The notes: generated by a model from the letters alone, not told the origin. A stretch of DNA of 25,647 bases from CAZQVN01 sp964596775 (GCA_964596775.1 CAZQVN010000051.1:1-25647); one strand, 5' to 3'. Shown: positions 8,148-16,188, counted from the stretch's first letter. A program made the numbers and translations.

Positions 8148-9319
8148 CAGACCTTCCCTTTCGCCGCCAGCAGCTCGCGGTACAGCGCGTCGGTGGACGC
8201 GACGGCGGCGGCGGTGGTGAATTCCGCGCGGCGGATGAACGCCGTGTTTCCCTTGTACATGTCCGTGATCAGGTTCGGGGCGCGGAACAGCCGCACGCAC
8301 ATCGCCGTGAGCTCGTCGACATCGCCGGGGTCGCGGACGTAGCCGGTCACGTTGTCCTCGATGACGTCGAGAACGCCGTCGACCTGGGTGGCCACGATCG
8401 CCTTCCCCATGGCCATGGCCTCGATCATCGTGCGCGGCAGTCCCTCCCACCGCGACGTCAGCAGGAAGACGTCGGCGGCGGCGAGGATCGTCGGGATGTC
8501 CGAACGATTGCCGAGCCAGCTGAAGTGCCCGTCCAGCCCGAGCTGCTCGGCGCGGGCCAGCACGTCGTTGCGCAGCGGGCCGTCGCCGACGAGGAGATAG
8601 CGCAGTTCCGGGAAGGACACCTTCGTCTTCGCCACGACCTCGAGAGCCTCGAGGGGATTCTTCTGGTCGGTCAGCGCCCCGACGCTGACGATGATCGGCG
8701 CCTTTTCCGGCAGGTCCAGCGCGGCCCGCGCGGCCGCCTTGTCGATGGCGGCCGGGTCGAACCGGTCGAAATCGATGCCGCTGCGGATCAGGGTGAACTT
8801 GTCCGGCGGCGCCACGCCCTGGGCGAGCCCCTTGCCGCGGTCCTTCTCGCTGGTGACGATCAGCCGGTCCGTGTGTTCGGCCGCGCGCCTTTCGTAACCC
8901 ACGTAGCGTTCCTTCGTCTTGCGGTCGATGAAGTTGTGCCACGGCCAGCCGTGAACCGTGTGCACGACGACCGGCACCTTGGCGAAACCCGCGGCGATGC
9001 GCCCGATGACGCCGGCCTTGGCCATGTGCGTGTGCAGGATGTCGTAGCGGCCGCGGCGCAGGAATCCGACCGCGCGCCACAGCGCGGCGAGGTCGCTGGC
9101 GGTGGACTCCTCGCGGTGCAGTCCGGGCAGGATGTGCACCGGGATCCCCCGGTCGGTGAACTCGGCCTGGATGCCCTGCTCGGCGCCGACGTCCGGGCCG
9201 GCCAGGACTTCCACGTCGTAGCGGTCGGCCGGAAGGTGCACGGCCAGGTCCAGCGTGTTGCGCTGGGCCCCGCCGAGCGCGAGGCGCGTGAGCATGTGCA
9301 GAACCCGTGTTTTCGCCAC
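8147..9319 (-). CDS. Glycosyltransferase family 4 (GT-B fold)
   Basis: This 390-residue GT4 retaining glycosyltransferase has the N-terminal acceptor-domain signature with a Gly-Gly-Ala loop (residues 15-19), HTHMAKAG around 97-103, and the donor-site EX7E motif Glu292/Glu300 in WEGLPRTMIE. It transfers a sugar from a nucleotide-sugar donor to a lipid-linked or polysaccharide acceptor at the cytoplasmic membrane face; the sugar cannot be read from sequence. I choose the GTG at 9319 as start rather than the TTG at 9328, because a perfect AGGAGG sits nine bases before the GTG but directly abuts the TTG. It lies 13 bp after the exporter gene and overlaps the TPR membrane protein by one base. Confidence 0.95.
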   Translation of the reverse strand: MAKTRVLHMLTRLALGGAQRNTLDLAVHLPADRYDVEVLAGPDVGAEQGIQAEFTDRGIPVHILPGLHREESTASDLAALWRAVGFLRRGRYDILHTHMAKAGVIGRIAAGFAKVPVVVHTVHGWPWHNFIDRKTKERYVGYERRAAEHTDRLIVTSEKDRGKGLAQGVAPPDKFTLIRSGIDFDRFDPAAIDKAAARAALDLPEKAPIIVSVGALTDQKNPLEALEVVAKTKVSFPELRYLLVGDGPLRNDVLARAEQLGLDGHFSWLGNRSDIPTILAAADVFLLTSRWEGLPRTMIEAMAMGKAIVATQVDGVLDVIEDNVTGYVRDPGDVDELTAMCVRLFRAPNLITDMYKGNTAFIRRAEFTTAAAVASTDALYRELLAAKGKV

Positions 9320-9328
9320 GAGCGTCAA

Positions 9329-9334
9329 CCTCCT
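9329..9334 (-). promoter_or_regulatory. Shine-Dalgarno site of the GT4 gene
   Basis: A perfect AGGAGG on the minus strand overlaps the stop codon of the Wza-like gene. It has zero spacing to a TTG and nine bases to the GTG at 9319, which decides the start of the glycosyltransferase. Confidence 0.7.
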
Positions 9335-10976
9335 AGTTGCGGGTCACCTGGTCGACGACGAGAATGACCGTGGCCACCTGGGCGATGATGAGGAACGCGT
9401 CACGCGCGATCTCCAGCGTGTTGCGCGGGGTCTTTTCCGGAACCCAGACCTGGTCGCCCGGTTCCGGCGGGCCGGCGTCCCGTGCCGTCCGGAAATTGTC
9501 GCCGGGGCCGCCGCCGACCCGCGTCTGCCCCTTGTCGGCGCGATCCGCCCAGCCGCCGGCGCCGGCCACGTAATCGCGGGCCGACCACCCTTCCCGGTAC
9601 GGATAGAAACCGGGGGACTTCACGCGGCCGGTCACTTCCACCCAGCCTCCGTTGCGCGGCACGAACACCCGGTCGCCCGGCTCGAGCGCGGGCCCGGTTT
9701 CGTCGTTCTCGAGATTCACCTGGACGGCCCGGTATCCGGAAACGCCCCGGGAACGGAGGACTTCGCGCTCGGTCATCGTGAGCGGCACGGACCCGAACGG
9801 CGCGAGCCGCCGGATCGGCGCGGCGAGCGTGTCGCCGGCCACCGGGCGGACGAGCCGGACGCGGGCCGGGACGGCCTCCGCGGAAAAGCCGCCGGCCGAC
9901 GTCACGAGATCGCGGAGCGTCGTCCGCTCCGCGGTGATCGCATACGGACCGGGGAAGGCGACCTCCCCCGCGATCTCCACGAATTTCGTCACGAGGAAAT
10001 CGCCGCGGCGCGGGACGAACAGCACCATGCCGTCGGTCACCGTTTCTCCGGACAGGGCGCTCCGGTCGAGCGTCATGACCTCGCTCCGGCCGTCCGCGGA
10101 AAAGCGGCCGACCTCGATCCGGTCGGCGACGGCATCTGGCGCCGGCCTGAGCAGGTCGAGCAGCGCGGCGGCCGTTTCGTTGCCGGGGCGCAGGTCGTAG
10201 GTGCCGGGATACTGGACGGCCCCGAGCACGGTCACGCCGGCGGCGCGGCGCGGCACGAAGAGCGCCCGGCCGGCGCTGACGTTCGGGTTCAGGTCCGCCC
10301 CCGCGGCGCCGAGCAGCAACGGCAGCAGGTCGATCGAGCGGACCACGGCGCCGTCGGCGCCGAGCAGGCGGATGTCGCGGACGGCCGCGGAATCGGTGAT
10401 CCCGCCGGCGAGCCGGATGAGTTCGAAGACGCGCGTGGAGCCGTCGGCCGTGTACACCCCCGGCCGCGCGACCTCGCCGCCGACGGTCACCTTGAACGCG
10501 CGGACGCGGGTGAGATGGATGTCCACCGACACGTCGCGGAGAACGCGCGCGACCCTGTCGCGGATCATCGTCCGGGCCGCGGCCAGCGTGCGCCCGCCCA
10601 CGTCCATGCCGCCGGCGTCCGGCAGGTAGATCGACCCTTCCGGATTGACGGAAACGCGCTGCGTGGCGGCGGTCTTGCCGCGGTAGTACACGGTCAGTTC
10701 GTCTCCCGGCCCCAGGTGGTAGCGTTCCGGATCGACCGGGCCGTCCTGAAGCGTGGCCAGCGGCGCCGCCTGGTATGCGGCTCCGGTTTCGTAGGGGGAG
10801 GGATCGCCGAACGCCCGGCGGACGGCGTCGGGAAGCGCCGAGGGAGCGGCGGCCGGGCCGGTACCGCGCCCGAGCATCTCGCGCAGGGCGTCCGGACTCG
10901 GCGTCTGCGCCCCGGCGACCGCGGAGATCGCGAGAGCCGGCACCAGGGCAAGGAAGATCAGGCGGCGCCGGATCAT
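9333..10976 (-). CDS. Wza-like polysaccharide export protein with four SLBB domains
   Basis: The 547-residue protein begins with a Sec signal peptide (basic MIRRR, hydrophobic core, likely cleavage near AGA-Q at residue 23). A Poly_export domain starts near residue 84 and is followed by four SLBB motifs of the form V-x-G-x-V-x-x-P-G-x-Y near residues 165, 250, 336 and 449. A hydrophobic helix at about 523-543 ends the protein, comparable to the outer-membrane helix of Wza-type channels. It should form the periplasmic/outer-membrane conduit for the exported glycan. No lipobox cysteine is present, unlike E. coli Wza, and it is longer than Wza because of the extra SLBB repeats. ATGA couples it to wecB. 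The cognate Wzc-type copolymerase is not in the window. Confidence 0.93.
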   Translation of the reverse strand: MIRRRLIFLALVPALAISAVAGAQTPSPDALREMLGRGTGPAAAPSALPDAVRRAFGDPSPYETGAAYQAAPLATLQDGPVDPERYHLGPGDELTVYYRGKTAATQRVSVNPEGSIYLPDAGGMDVGGRTLAAARTMIRDRVARVLRDVSVDIHLTRVRAFKVTVGGEVARPGVYTADGSTRVFELIRLAGGITDSAAVRDIRLLGADGAVVRSIDLLPLLLGAAGADLNPNVSAGRALFVPRRAAGVTVLGAVQYPGTYDLRPGNETAAALLDLLRPAPDAVADRIEVGRFSADGRSEVMTLDRSALSGETVTDGMVLFVPRRGDFLVTKFVEIAGEVAFPGPYAITAERTTLRDLVTSAGGFSAEAVPARVRLVRPVAGDTLAAPIRRLAPFGSVPLTMTEREVLRSRGVSGYRAVQVNLENDETGPALEPGDRVFVPRNGGWVEVTGRVKSPGFYPYREGWSARDYVAGAGGWADRADKGQTRVGGGPGDNFRTARDAGPPEPGDQVWVPEKTPRNTLEIARDAFLIIAQVATVILVVDQVTRN

Positions 10977-12067
10977 GAAGCGCGCTCCGCGAGGATCGCG
11001 GCGATCCGTTCCGCGGCATGGCCGTCCCAGAGCGGCGGAACCTTCCCCGCCGGCGGCGGGGAAGCCAGCGCCTCGAGGCCGGCCGCGAGGATGTCGGCGG
11101 GTTCGGTACCAACGAGGCGGTTCGTGCCGTGGGTGATCGTGATCGGCCGCTCCGTGTTCGGCCGGAGCGTCAGGCACGGCACGCCGAGCACCGTCGTTTC
11201 CTCCTGGATTCCGCCCGAGTCGGTCAACACGAGCTCAGAATCGTCGAGGAGGCGCATGAAGTCAAGGTAACCGAGCGGATCCGCCGGCCTGAGGCCCGGG
11301 TACGCGGCCAGCGCGTCCTCGAGGCCGAACTCGGTGATCCGGGCCCGGGTCCGCGGATGCATCGGAAACAGCACCGCGCGCTCCCGCGACAGCCGGCCGA
11401 GAACGTGGACCAGGGGTTCCAGCGCCCCCCTTTCGTCCACGTTGGACGGGCGGTGCAGCGTCACCAGCACGTACTTCTTCGGCGTCAGGCCGAACTGTTC
11501 CACCGATTGCGACCGCCGCGCCGCCTCGCGATGCGTGAGCAGCGAGTCGATCATCACGTTGCCGACGAAACGGATCTTCGCCCGGTCCACCCCTTCCCGG
11601 AGAAGGTTCTCCTCGGCGTCCTCCGAGGTCGTGAACAGCAGGTCGGACAGGATGTCGGTGACCATGCGGTTGATCTCCTCGGGCATCGTGCGGTCGAAGG
11701 AGCGGAGACCGGCCTCGACGTGACCGAGCGGTACCAGGTGCTTGGCGGCCACCAGCGAGGCGGCCAGCGTGGAGTTGACGTCGCCGACGACGAGGATGAA
11801 GTCGGGCCTTTCGGCGACGACCACCTTGTCGAATTCCACCATGACCCGGGCCGTCTGTTCGCTGTGCGAGCCGGACCCGACGCCGAGGAACAGGTCGGGC
11901 ACCGGCATGCCGAGATCCTCGAAGAACACCTTCGACATGGCCGCGTCGTAGTGCTGCCCGGTGTGGACGAGCAGCGGTGTCACGGTCCTGTGCGCCTTCA
12001 GCGCGTCGATGATGGGCGCCATCTTCATGAAGTTCGGGCGGGCGCCGACCACGCAGGCGATCTTCAT
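10973..12067 (-). CDS. wecB: UDP-N-acetylglucosamine 2-epimerase (non-hydrolysing)
   Basis: This 364-residue protein has the complete WecB signature: GARPNFMK at 8-15, HTGQHYD at 35-41, catalytic-site Asp96 (VVGDVNST), Glu118 (HVEAGLRS), Glu131 (PEEINR) and His205 (TLHRPSN), with DSGGIQEE further on. These match the residues known to matter in E. coli WecB. It interconverts UDP-GlcNAc and UDP-ManNAc in the cytosol, providing ManNAc or, after oxidation, ManNAcA for a surface polysaccharide. A dedicated UDP-ManNAc dehydrogenase (wecC) is not visible; the dehydrogenase in this cluster looks like UDP-glucose dehydrogenase. The gene starts 4 bp after rmlB and overlaps the exporter by ATGA. Confidence 0.96.
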   Translation of the reverse strand: MKIACVVGARPNFMKMAPIIDALKAHRTVTPLLVHTGQHYDAAMSKVFFEDLGMPVPDLFLGVGSGSHSEQTARVMVEFDKVVVAERPDFILVVGDVNSTLAASLVAAKHLVPLGHVEAGLRSFDRTMPEEINRMVTDILSDLLFTTSEDAEENLLREGVDRAKIRFVGNVMIDSLLTHREAARRSQSVEQFGLTPKKYVLVTLHRPSNVDERGALEPLVHVLGRLSRERAVLFPMHPRTRARITEFGLEDALAAYPGLRPADPLGYLDFMRLLDDSELVLTDSGGIQEETTVLGVPCLTLRPNTERPITITHGTNRLVGTEPADILAAGLEALASPPPAGKVPPLWDGHAAERIAAILAERAS

Positions 12068-12071
12068 GCGA

Positions 12072-13100
12072 TCAGGATTTCTTCCCGGACGTCTTCGTGT
12101 AGTACTCGCGGAACTCGCCGGACTTGATCGGACGCCACCACGCCTCGTTGTTCAGGTACCACTGGACGGTGGCGTGCAGCCCTTCCGGAAACGTGACCTT
12201 CGGAGCCCAGCCGGTGGCCTTCTTCAGCTTGGCCGGATCGAGCGCGTAGCGCCGGTCGTGACCGGGCCGGTCGGTCACATAGTTGAGCAGCGACTTCGGC
12301 TTGCCGACCGCCTCGAGGATCATGTCGGTGATCTCGAGAACGTCGAGCTCGTTTTCGGCGGCGATGTTGAAGATCTCCCCCTCGACGTCCGGGGCGAGCA
12401 GTATCGACTCGATCGCCCGGCAGTGGTCGGACACGTGGATCCAGTCGCGGGTGTTCTTTCCGTTGCCGTAGACGGGCAGCGGCTTGTCCTCGAGCGCGTT
12501 CGTGACGAACAGCGGGATCAGCTTTTCCGGGTACTGGTACGGCCCGTAGTTGTTGCTGCAGCGGGTGATGACGACCGGCAGCCCGTAGGTGGAAAAGAAG
12601 GAGAAGGCCAGGCAGTCGCCGCCGGCCTTCGAAGCCGCGTAGGGGTTGCGGGGCAGGAGCGGAAACGTCTCGGTGGCGGCGTCGCCGAAGATCTCGCCGT
12701 ACACCTCGTCGGTGGACACCTGGAGAAAGCGCTTGATCCCGTGACGCCGGCAGGCGTCGAGCAGGACCAGCGGGCCCTCCACGTTGGAGCGCAGGAACGG
12801 GCGGGCGTCCTCGATGGCCCGGTCCACGAACGACTCGGCCGCGAAATTGACCACGTAGTCGGCCGCCTCCACCAGCGGGCCGGCCACGTCCGGGTCGGCG
12901 ATGTCGCCCTGGACGAACCGGTAGTTCTTCCGTCCCTCGAGGGGCTTGAGATTGGCCGGGTTGCCGGCGTAGGTGAGCCGGTCGAGAATCGTCAGGTGAA
13001 CGCCGGGATGTTCCGCCGTCAGGTGATGCACGAAGTTCGCGCCGATGAAGCCGGCGGCGCCGGTCACCAGGACGTGCGCGCCGGAAAGCCGGTCAGCCAT
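12072..13100 (-). CDS. rmlB: dTDP-glucose 4,6-dehydratase
   Basis: The 342-residue extended SDR protein has the NAD-binding motif VTGAAGFIG (12-20), the dehydratase triad region STDEVYG (129-135, with Asp131/Glu132), and catalytic Tyr154/Lys158 in PYAASKAG. It converts dTDP-glucose to dTDP-4-keto-6-deoxyglucose in the cytosol. One small departure is AAESFVDRA, where many RmlB proteins have AAESHVDRS. It overlaps the RmlC-like cupin by 8 bp, so the two are translationally coupled and probably act in sequence. rmlA (thymidylyltransferase) and rmlD (reductase) are absent from the window, so the final dTDP sugar could be L-rhamnose or another 6-deoxysugar. Confidence 0.95.
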   Translation of the reverse strand: MADRLSGAHVLVTGAAGFIGANFVHHLTAEHPGVHLTILDRLTYAGNPANLKPLEGRKNYRFVQGDIADPDVAGPLVEAADYVVNFAAESFVDRAIEDARPFLRSNVEGPLVLLDACRRHGIKRFLQVSTDEVYGEIFGDAATETFPLLPRNPYAASKAGGDCLAFSFFSTYGLPVVITRCSNNYGPYQYPEKLIPLFVTNALEDKPLPVYGNGKNTRDWIHVSDHCRAIESILLAPDVEGEIFNIAAENELDVLEITDMILEAVGKPKSLLNYVTDRPGHDRRYALDPAKLKKATGWAPKVTFPEGLHATVQWYLNNEAWWRPIKSGEFREYYTKTSGKKS

Positions 13101-13548
13101 CCTTGCGGCTCCAGTCGTAGGGGATGTCGTTCTCGTGCGGATGCACCCGGAATTCGTCGGGCTCCTTGTAGTTGTACGCGTGGGTCGGCGTGTTGATGAG
13201 CAGCGCCGGCTCCGGGGAAACCCCCTTCATGCCGTGGAGCACTCCGGGCGGGATGACGAGCAGCGTGCGGTTGTTGTCGCCGAGGAAATGTTCCTCGACC
13301 TGCCCCTTCGTCTTCGATCCGTCGCGGCGGTCGTAGAGAACGACCTTGGCCATCCCCTTGACGACGCAGAAGTGGTCCGTCTGCAGCTTGTGGTAGTGCC
13401 ATCCCTTGACGACGCCCGGATAGACCACGGTCATGTAGACCTGCCCGAACTGCTGGAACAGCGGGTCGTCGTTGCGCAGGATCTCCATGAGGAAACCGCG
13501 CTCGTCCGGGATCACCTTGAGTGCCTTGGTGACGACGCCTTCGATCAT
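13093..13548 (-). CDS. RmlC-like dTDP-sugar epimerase (short cupin variant)
   Basis: This 151-residue cupin belongs to the dTDP-4-dehydrorhamnose 3,5-epimerase superfamily: DERGFLMEI (15-23), KGWHYHK (48-54, with the candidate catalytic His51), LYDRRDGSKTKG (71-82) and IPPGVLHG (99-106). It is about 30 residues shorter than typical RmlC, and the classic RGLHYQ is KGWHYH. It may therefore be a 3-epimerase, a 3,5-epimerase or a ketoisomerase acting on the product of the overlapping rmlB. I do not assign the rmlC symbol because substrate and stereochemistry are uncertain. The start lies 4 bp after the ugd stop. Confidence 0.88.
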   Translation of the reverse strand: MIEGVVTKALKVIPDERGFLMEILRNDDPLFQQFGQVYMTVVYPGVVKGWHYHKLQTDHFCVVKGMAKVVLYDRRDGSKTKGQVEEHFLGDNNRTLLVIPPGVLHGMKGVSPEPALLINTPTHAYNYKEPDEFRVHPHENDIPYDWSRKDG

Positions 13549-13552
13549 GATG

Positions 13553-14887
13553 TCATCCTTCCGACTTGTGGTTCAGGGCGATGCCCCGGCCGACGCCCCG
13601 GTAGGTGAACCCCATCTGGGCCATGGCCACCGGATCGTAGATGTTCTTGCAGTCGATGACGATGGGCTTCTTGAGATTCCGCTTGAGGCGCGGCATGTCG
13701 AGCCGGCGGAACTCGTTCCACTCGGTGGCGAGCACGACCGCGTCCGCTCCGTCCACCGCCCCCCAGACGTCCTCCGTGTACGTGATGCCGGTCAGCGCCC
13801 GCCGCGCGTTGGGCATGGCCACGGGATCGAACGCCCGGATCTTCGCTCCCTTCCGCTTCAGCGTCCGGATCAGGTCCATCGGGACGGCGTCGCGCACGTC
13901 GTCGGTGTTCGGCTTGAAGGAGAGGCCGAGGACGGCGATCGTCTTTCCCTTGACGGTGCCGACCGTGGACTCGATCTTGGCCATGACCCGCTCGCGCTGG
14001 CGCCTGTTCACGTCGATCGTGGCCTTGACGATCTTCAGCGGCACGCCGGCGCGCCGGGAGAAACTCTCGAGCGCCATCGTGTCCTTGGGAAAGCAGGAGC
14101 CGCCGTAGCCGGCGCCGGCGTGGAGAAACTTGCCGCCGATCCGGTTGTCGAGGCCCATGCCGCGGGCCACCGTCTTGACGTCGGCGCCGACGACCTCGCA
14201 GAGGTTGGCCATCTCGTTGATGAACGAGATCTTCGTGGCCAGGAACGCGTTGGCGGCGTACTTGATCAGCTCCGCCGTTTCCACGTTCGTCTTGATCATC
14301 GGCGTTTCGTTGAGATAGAGCGGCGCGTAGATGCCGGTGAGCATCTCCTCCGCCTTGCGCGACTCGACGCCGACCACGACCCGGTCGGGGCGCATGAAGT
14401 CCTCGATGGCGCTCCCCTCGCGGAGGAACTCGGGGTTTGAAGCCACGTCGTACGGCGTCTTCTTTTTCTTCAGCGTTTTCGCGATCAGTTCGCGGATCTT
14501 CGCCCCGGTTCCGACCGGCACGGTGCTCTTCTGCACCACGAGCTTGTAGTCGGTCATGTTGGCGGCGATCTCCCTGGCCGCGCCCCACACGTAGGACAGG
14601 TCGGCCTCCCCCGTCTTCCCCTGCGGGGTGCCCACGGCGATGAAGATCACCTGGCACTTCCGGACCGCGGCGGCGAGGTCGGTGGAGAACGACAGGCGCC
14701 CCTCCTTCATGTTCCGGGCGACGATCGCGTCCAGGCCGATTTCGTAGAACGGGATCTCCCCCGCCTTGAGCCGGGCGATCTTGTCCGCGTCCTTGTCGAC
14801 GCAGACGACGGTATTGCCGAAATCGGCAAAACAGGCTCCGGAAACCAGGCCGACGTAGCCGGTTCCGACCATGCAGATTTTGTACAT
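13553..14887 (-). CDS. ugd: UDP-glucose 6-dehydrogenase
   Basis: The 444-residue protein has the NAD-binding GTGYVGLVSGACFAD start (8-22), the nucleotide-sugar dehydrogenase features GTPQ and STVPVGT, NPEFLREGSA (151-160), and catalytic Cys265 in GGSCFPKD. This pattern fits UDP-glucose dehydrogenase of the TuaD/RkpK type rather than WecC, which normally reads GYVGLP. It oxidises UDP-glucose to UDP-glucuronate in the cytosol using two NAD+. It is the first gene after the promoter at 14964-14992, with GGAGGG a few bases before the ATG and an estimated leader of about 70 nt. It therefore heads the polysaccharide operon. Confidence 0.95.
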   Translation of the reverse strand: MYKICMVGTGYVGLVSGACFADFGNTVVCVDKDADKIARLKAGEIPFYEIGLDAIVARNMKEGRLSFSTDLAAAVRKCQVIFIAVGTPQGKTGEADLSYVWGAAREIAANMTDYKLVVQKSTVPVGTGAKIRELIAKTLKKKKTPYDVASNPEFLREGSAIEDFMRPDRVVVGVESRKAEEMLTGIYAPLYLNETPMIKTNVETAELIKYAANAFLATKISFINEMANLCEVVGADVKTVARGMGLDNRIGGKFLHAGAGYGGSCFPKDTMALESFSRRAGVPLKIVKATIDVNRRQRERVMAKIESTVGTVKGKTIAVLGLSFKPNTDDVRDAVPMDLIRTLKRKGAKIRAFDPVAMPNARRALTGITYTEDVWGAVDGADAVVLATEWNEFRRLDMPRLKRNLKKPIVIDCKNIYDPVAMAQMGFTYRGVGRGIALNHKSEG

Positions 14888-14950
14888 GAACCCTCCGCGG
14901 GCGGATCAGGGGGGCGGGATGAACGACAGTGTCCGGCGCCCGTAAGTGAA

Positions 14951-14991
14951 TGAGACGCGCGAAAGTATACGATATGGCTCAAGGCGTCTCA
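14951..14991. promoter_or_regulatory. Inverted repeat TGAGACGC overlapping the ugd promoter (candidate operator)
   Basis: Perfect 8-bp arms TGAGACGC (14951-14958) and GCGTCTCA (14984-14991) are separated by 25 bases. One arm overlaps the -35 box and the other the predicted transcription start. The arms lie 33 bp centre to centre, about three helical turns, as expected for a dimer or two dimers bound on one DNA face. The regulator is unknown. Confidence 0.4.
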
Positions 14992-14992
14992 A
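14964..14992 (-). promoter_or_regulatory. Sigma-70-type promoter for the ugd polysaccharide operon
   Basis: On the minus strand a -35 box TTGAGA (14992-14987) and a -10 box TATACT (14969-14964) are separated by exactly 17 bases. Each differs from consensus at one position. The stretch is AT-rich within a GC-rich background, and transcription would start near 14957, about 70 bases before the ugd start. A 10-bp-spaced direct repeat CCTTGAG covers the -35 region, and a dyad overlaps the core promoter. Confidence 0.75.
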
Positions 14993-15105
14993 GGGAAATT
15001 ACCGCGACGCCATCCCCGACCCGGGCTCCGGAATGGTGCGGATCGGGCACCCGGGATGCCGGCGGACAATGGCGACGGGCGTTCGTGCCCGGAATGGCGG
15101 CCGGA
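14993..15105. other. Intergenic remainder between the ATP-grasp gene and the ugd promoter
   Basis: I see no ORF or RNA gene here. A weak hairpin (CGGGC, 6-base loop, GCCCG, around 15077-15092) has no T-tract and does not qualify as an intrinsic terminator, so read-through from the upstream genes into ugd is possible. Confidence 0.4.
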
Positions 15106-16119
15106 TCAGAGCCCGCGCCGGAGCCCCAGGTTCAGGATCTTCTGCAGCAGGTCCGGATAGGCATATCCGGCGGAGAGCGCCGCCTCGGCGAACTCCTCCC
15201 GCTGAGCGATCTCCGGGTTCGGGTTCGCCTCGAGAAAATAGAGATCCCCGTTGGTGTCCAGGCGGTAGTCGATGCGGGCATATCCGTCGAGGTACAGCAG
15301 CTTGAAGATCCGCTTGCTCGTCTTCGCGATGTGGCGCTCGAGCTCGTCGGAGATCCCCTGGGCCTTCTGCTGAAAGATCCCCCGCTTTTCCTGGTACACG
15401 GTGTCGTGCTTCACCTTTTCCGTGGCGATGGAAATGCTGCCCGCCGGCATGTTCTCGAACAGGAGTTCCCAGGTGGGCAGGACCTCGGGGCGCTGGTTGC
15501 CGAGCATCGGCACGTAGAGCTCGCGCCCCTCGATGAACTGTTCGGCGATCGCGTCCGTCTCCACGTTCTCGTGAATGAACCGGACGCGCTCGATCAGCTT
15601 TTCCGGCGTGTCCACGACGGACGCCTGCGAGATGCCCACGGACGCCTCGCTGGTCAGGCTCTTGACGATGGCCGGGTACTTGAACCCGGCCGGCGGCTTG
15701 ATCTTCCGGCCGCGCGGGAACACCCCGAACATCGGCACCTTGATCCGGTGGTAGTGGAGGATCTTCTTGGACAGCGCCTTGTCCCGGGCCACCACGAGGC
15801 CGCGCGGATTGCATCCCGAGTACTTCGCCTTCATCAGCTCGAGGTAGGTGACCACGTGGTAGTCGAATTCGACCATCCAGTGGAACTCCTCGAGCAGGTT
15901 GTACACGATGTGCGGCTTCCACTCCGTCAGTTCCTCGCGGATCGGCCGCAGCTCGTCCTGGACGCCGAGCGGGCGAACGTCGTGGCCGAGCTTCCGGAGC
16001 GTCGTCACCACGTCGTATTCCGTCTTCCAGACGTATATTTCCTTTTCCGTGTATCCGTCGAGGCTGTCCGGCGGAACGAGCGTCGGGTGCATGAGAACGA
16101 GGACGCGCAGTTTCTTCAT
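15106..16119 (-). CDS. Ddl-like ATP-grasp ligase
   Basis: The 337-residue protein has the ATP-grasp architecture of the D-Ala-D-Ala ligase superfamily: a pre-ATP domain (1-105), ARDKALSKK (111-119), the nucleotide-binding YPAIVKS (148-154) with the flexible loop TSEASVGIS (156-164), AEQFIEGRELYV (192-203), and the metal site with Asp285 and FLEANPNPE (296-304). It should form an amide bond through an acyl-phosphate. It is not a standard Ddl: the N-terminal domain lacks the usual Ddl glycine loop, and the conserved His-Gly after the first domain is replaced by NLLEEF. The substrates are thus open. It follows the putative metallopeptidase by 43 bp, suggesting a ligase/hydrolase pair. No clear Shine-Dalgarno precedes the ATG. 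It is annotated broadly as an ATP-grasp or D-alanine ligase family protein. Confidence 0.88.
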   Translation of the reverse strand: MKKLRVLVLMHPTLVPPDSLDGYTEKEIYVWKTEYDVVTTLRKLGHDVRPLGVQDELRPIREELTEWKPHIVYNLLEEFHWMVEFDYHVVTYLELMKAKYSGCNPRGLVVARDKALSKKILHYHRIKVPMFGVFPRGRKIKPPAGFKYPAIVKSLTSEASVGISQASVVDTPEKLIERVRFIHENVETDAIAEQFIEGRELYVPMLGNQRPEVLPTWELLFENMPAGSISIATEKVKHDTVYQEKRGIFQQKAQGISDELERHIAKTSKRIFKLLYLDGYARIDYRLDTNGDLYFLEANPNPEIAQREEFAEAALSAGYAYPDLLQKILNLGLRRGL

Positions 16120-16126
16120 TTTAGAT

Positions 16127-16188
16127 CACGATCCGGCTGCGGCCGGGCGGTCGAGTTTCGCATCACATCGCGATCCAGCTGCGGCCGG
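16127..16188. repeat. Imperfect direct repeat echoing the 3' end of the metallopeptidase gene
   Basis: A 20-base segment at 16127-16146 matches the segment at 16169-16188 in 18 positions, offset by 42 bases. The copies are in the same codon phase on the minus strand: one encodes Gly-Arg-Ser-Trp-Ile-Ala just before the stop, the other would encode Gly-Arg-Ser-Arg-Ile-Val just before an in-frame TAA adjoining the next ATG. Confidence 0.6.

Noticed and set aside
5880..9080. A 1,066-residue frame across the TPR protein and glycosyltransferase region
   Set aside because: The first 300 or so residues are low-complexity shadow of the GT4 gene; the membrane protein has a good start at 8147 with a TGATG overlap.
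13553..14887. UDP-ManNAc dehydrogenase (wecC) next to wecB
   Set aside because: The N-terminal GYVGLVSGACFAD and overall motif spacing fit UDP-glucose dehydrogenase rather than WecC.
15072..15095. Intrinsic terminator after the ATP-grasp gene
   Set aside because: The hairpin stem is only about 5 bp and no T-run follows on the minus strand.
15106..16119. Housekeeping D-alanine-D-alanine ligase (ddl)
   Set aside because: The N-terminal glycine loop and the His-Gly motif of Ddl are missing, so only the superfamily is supported.
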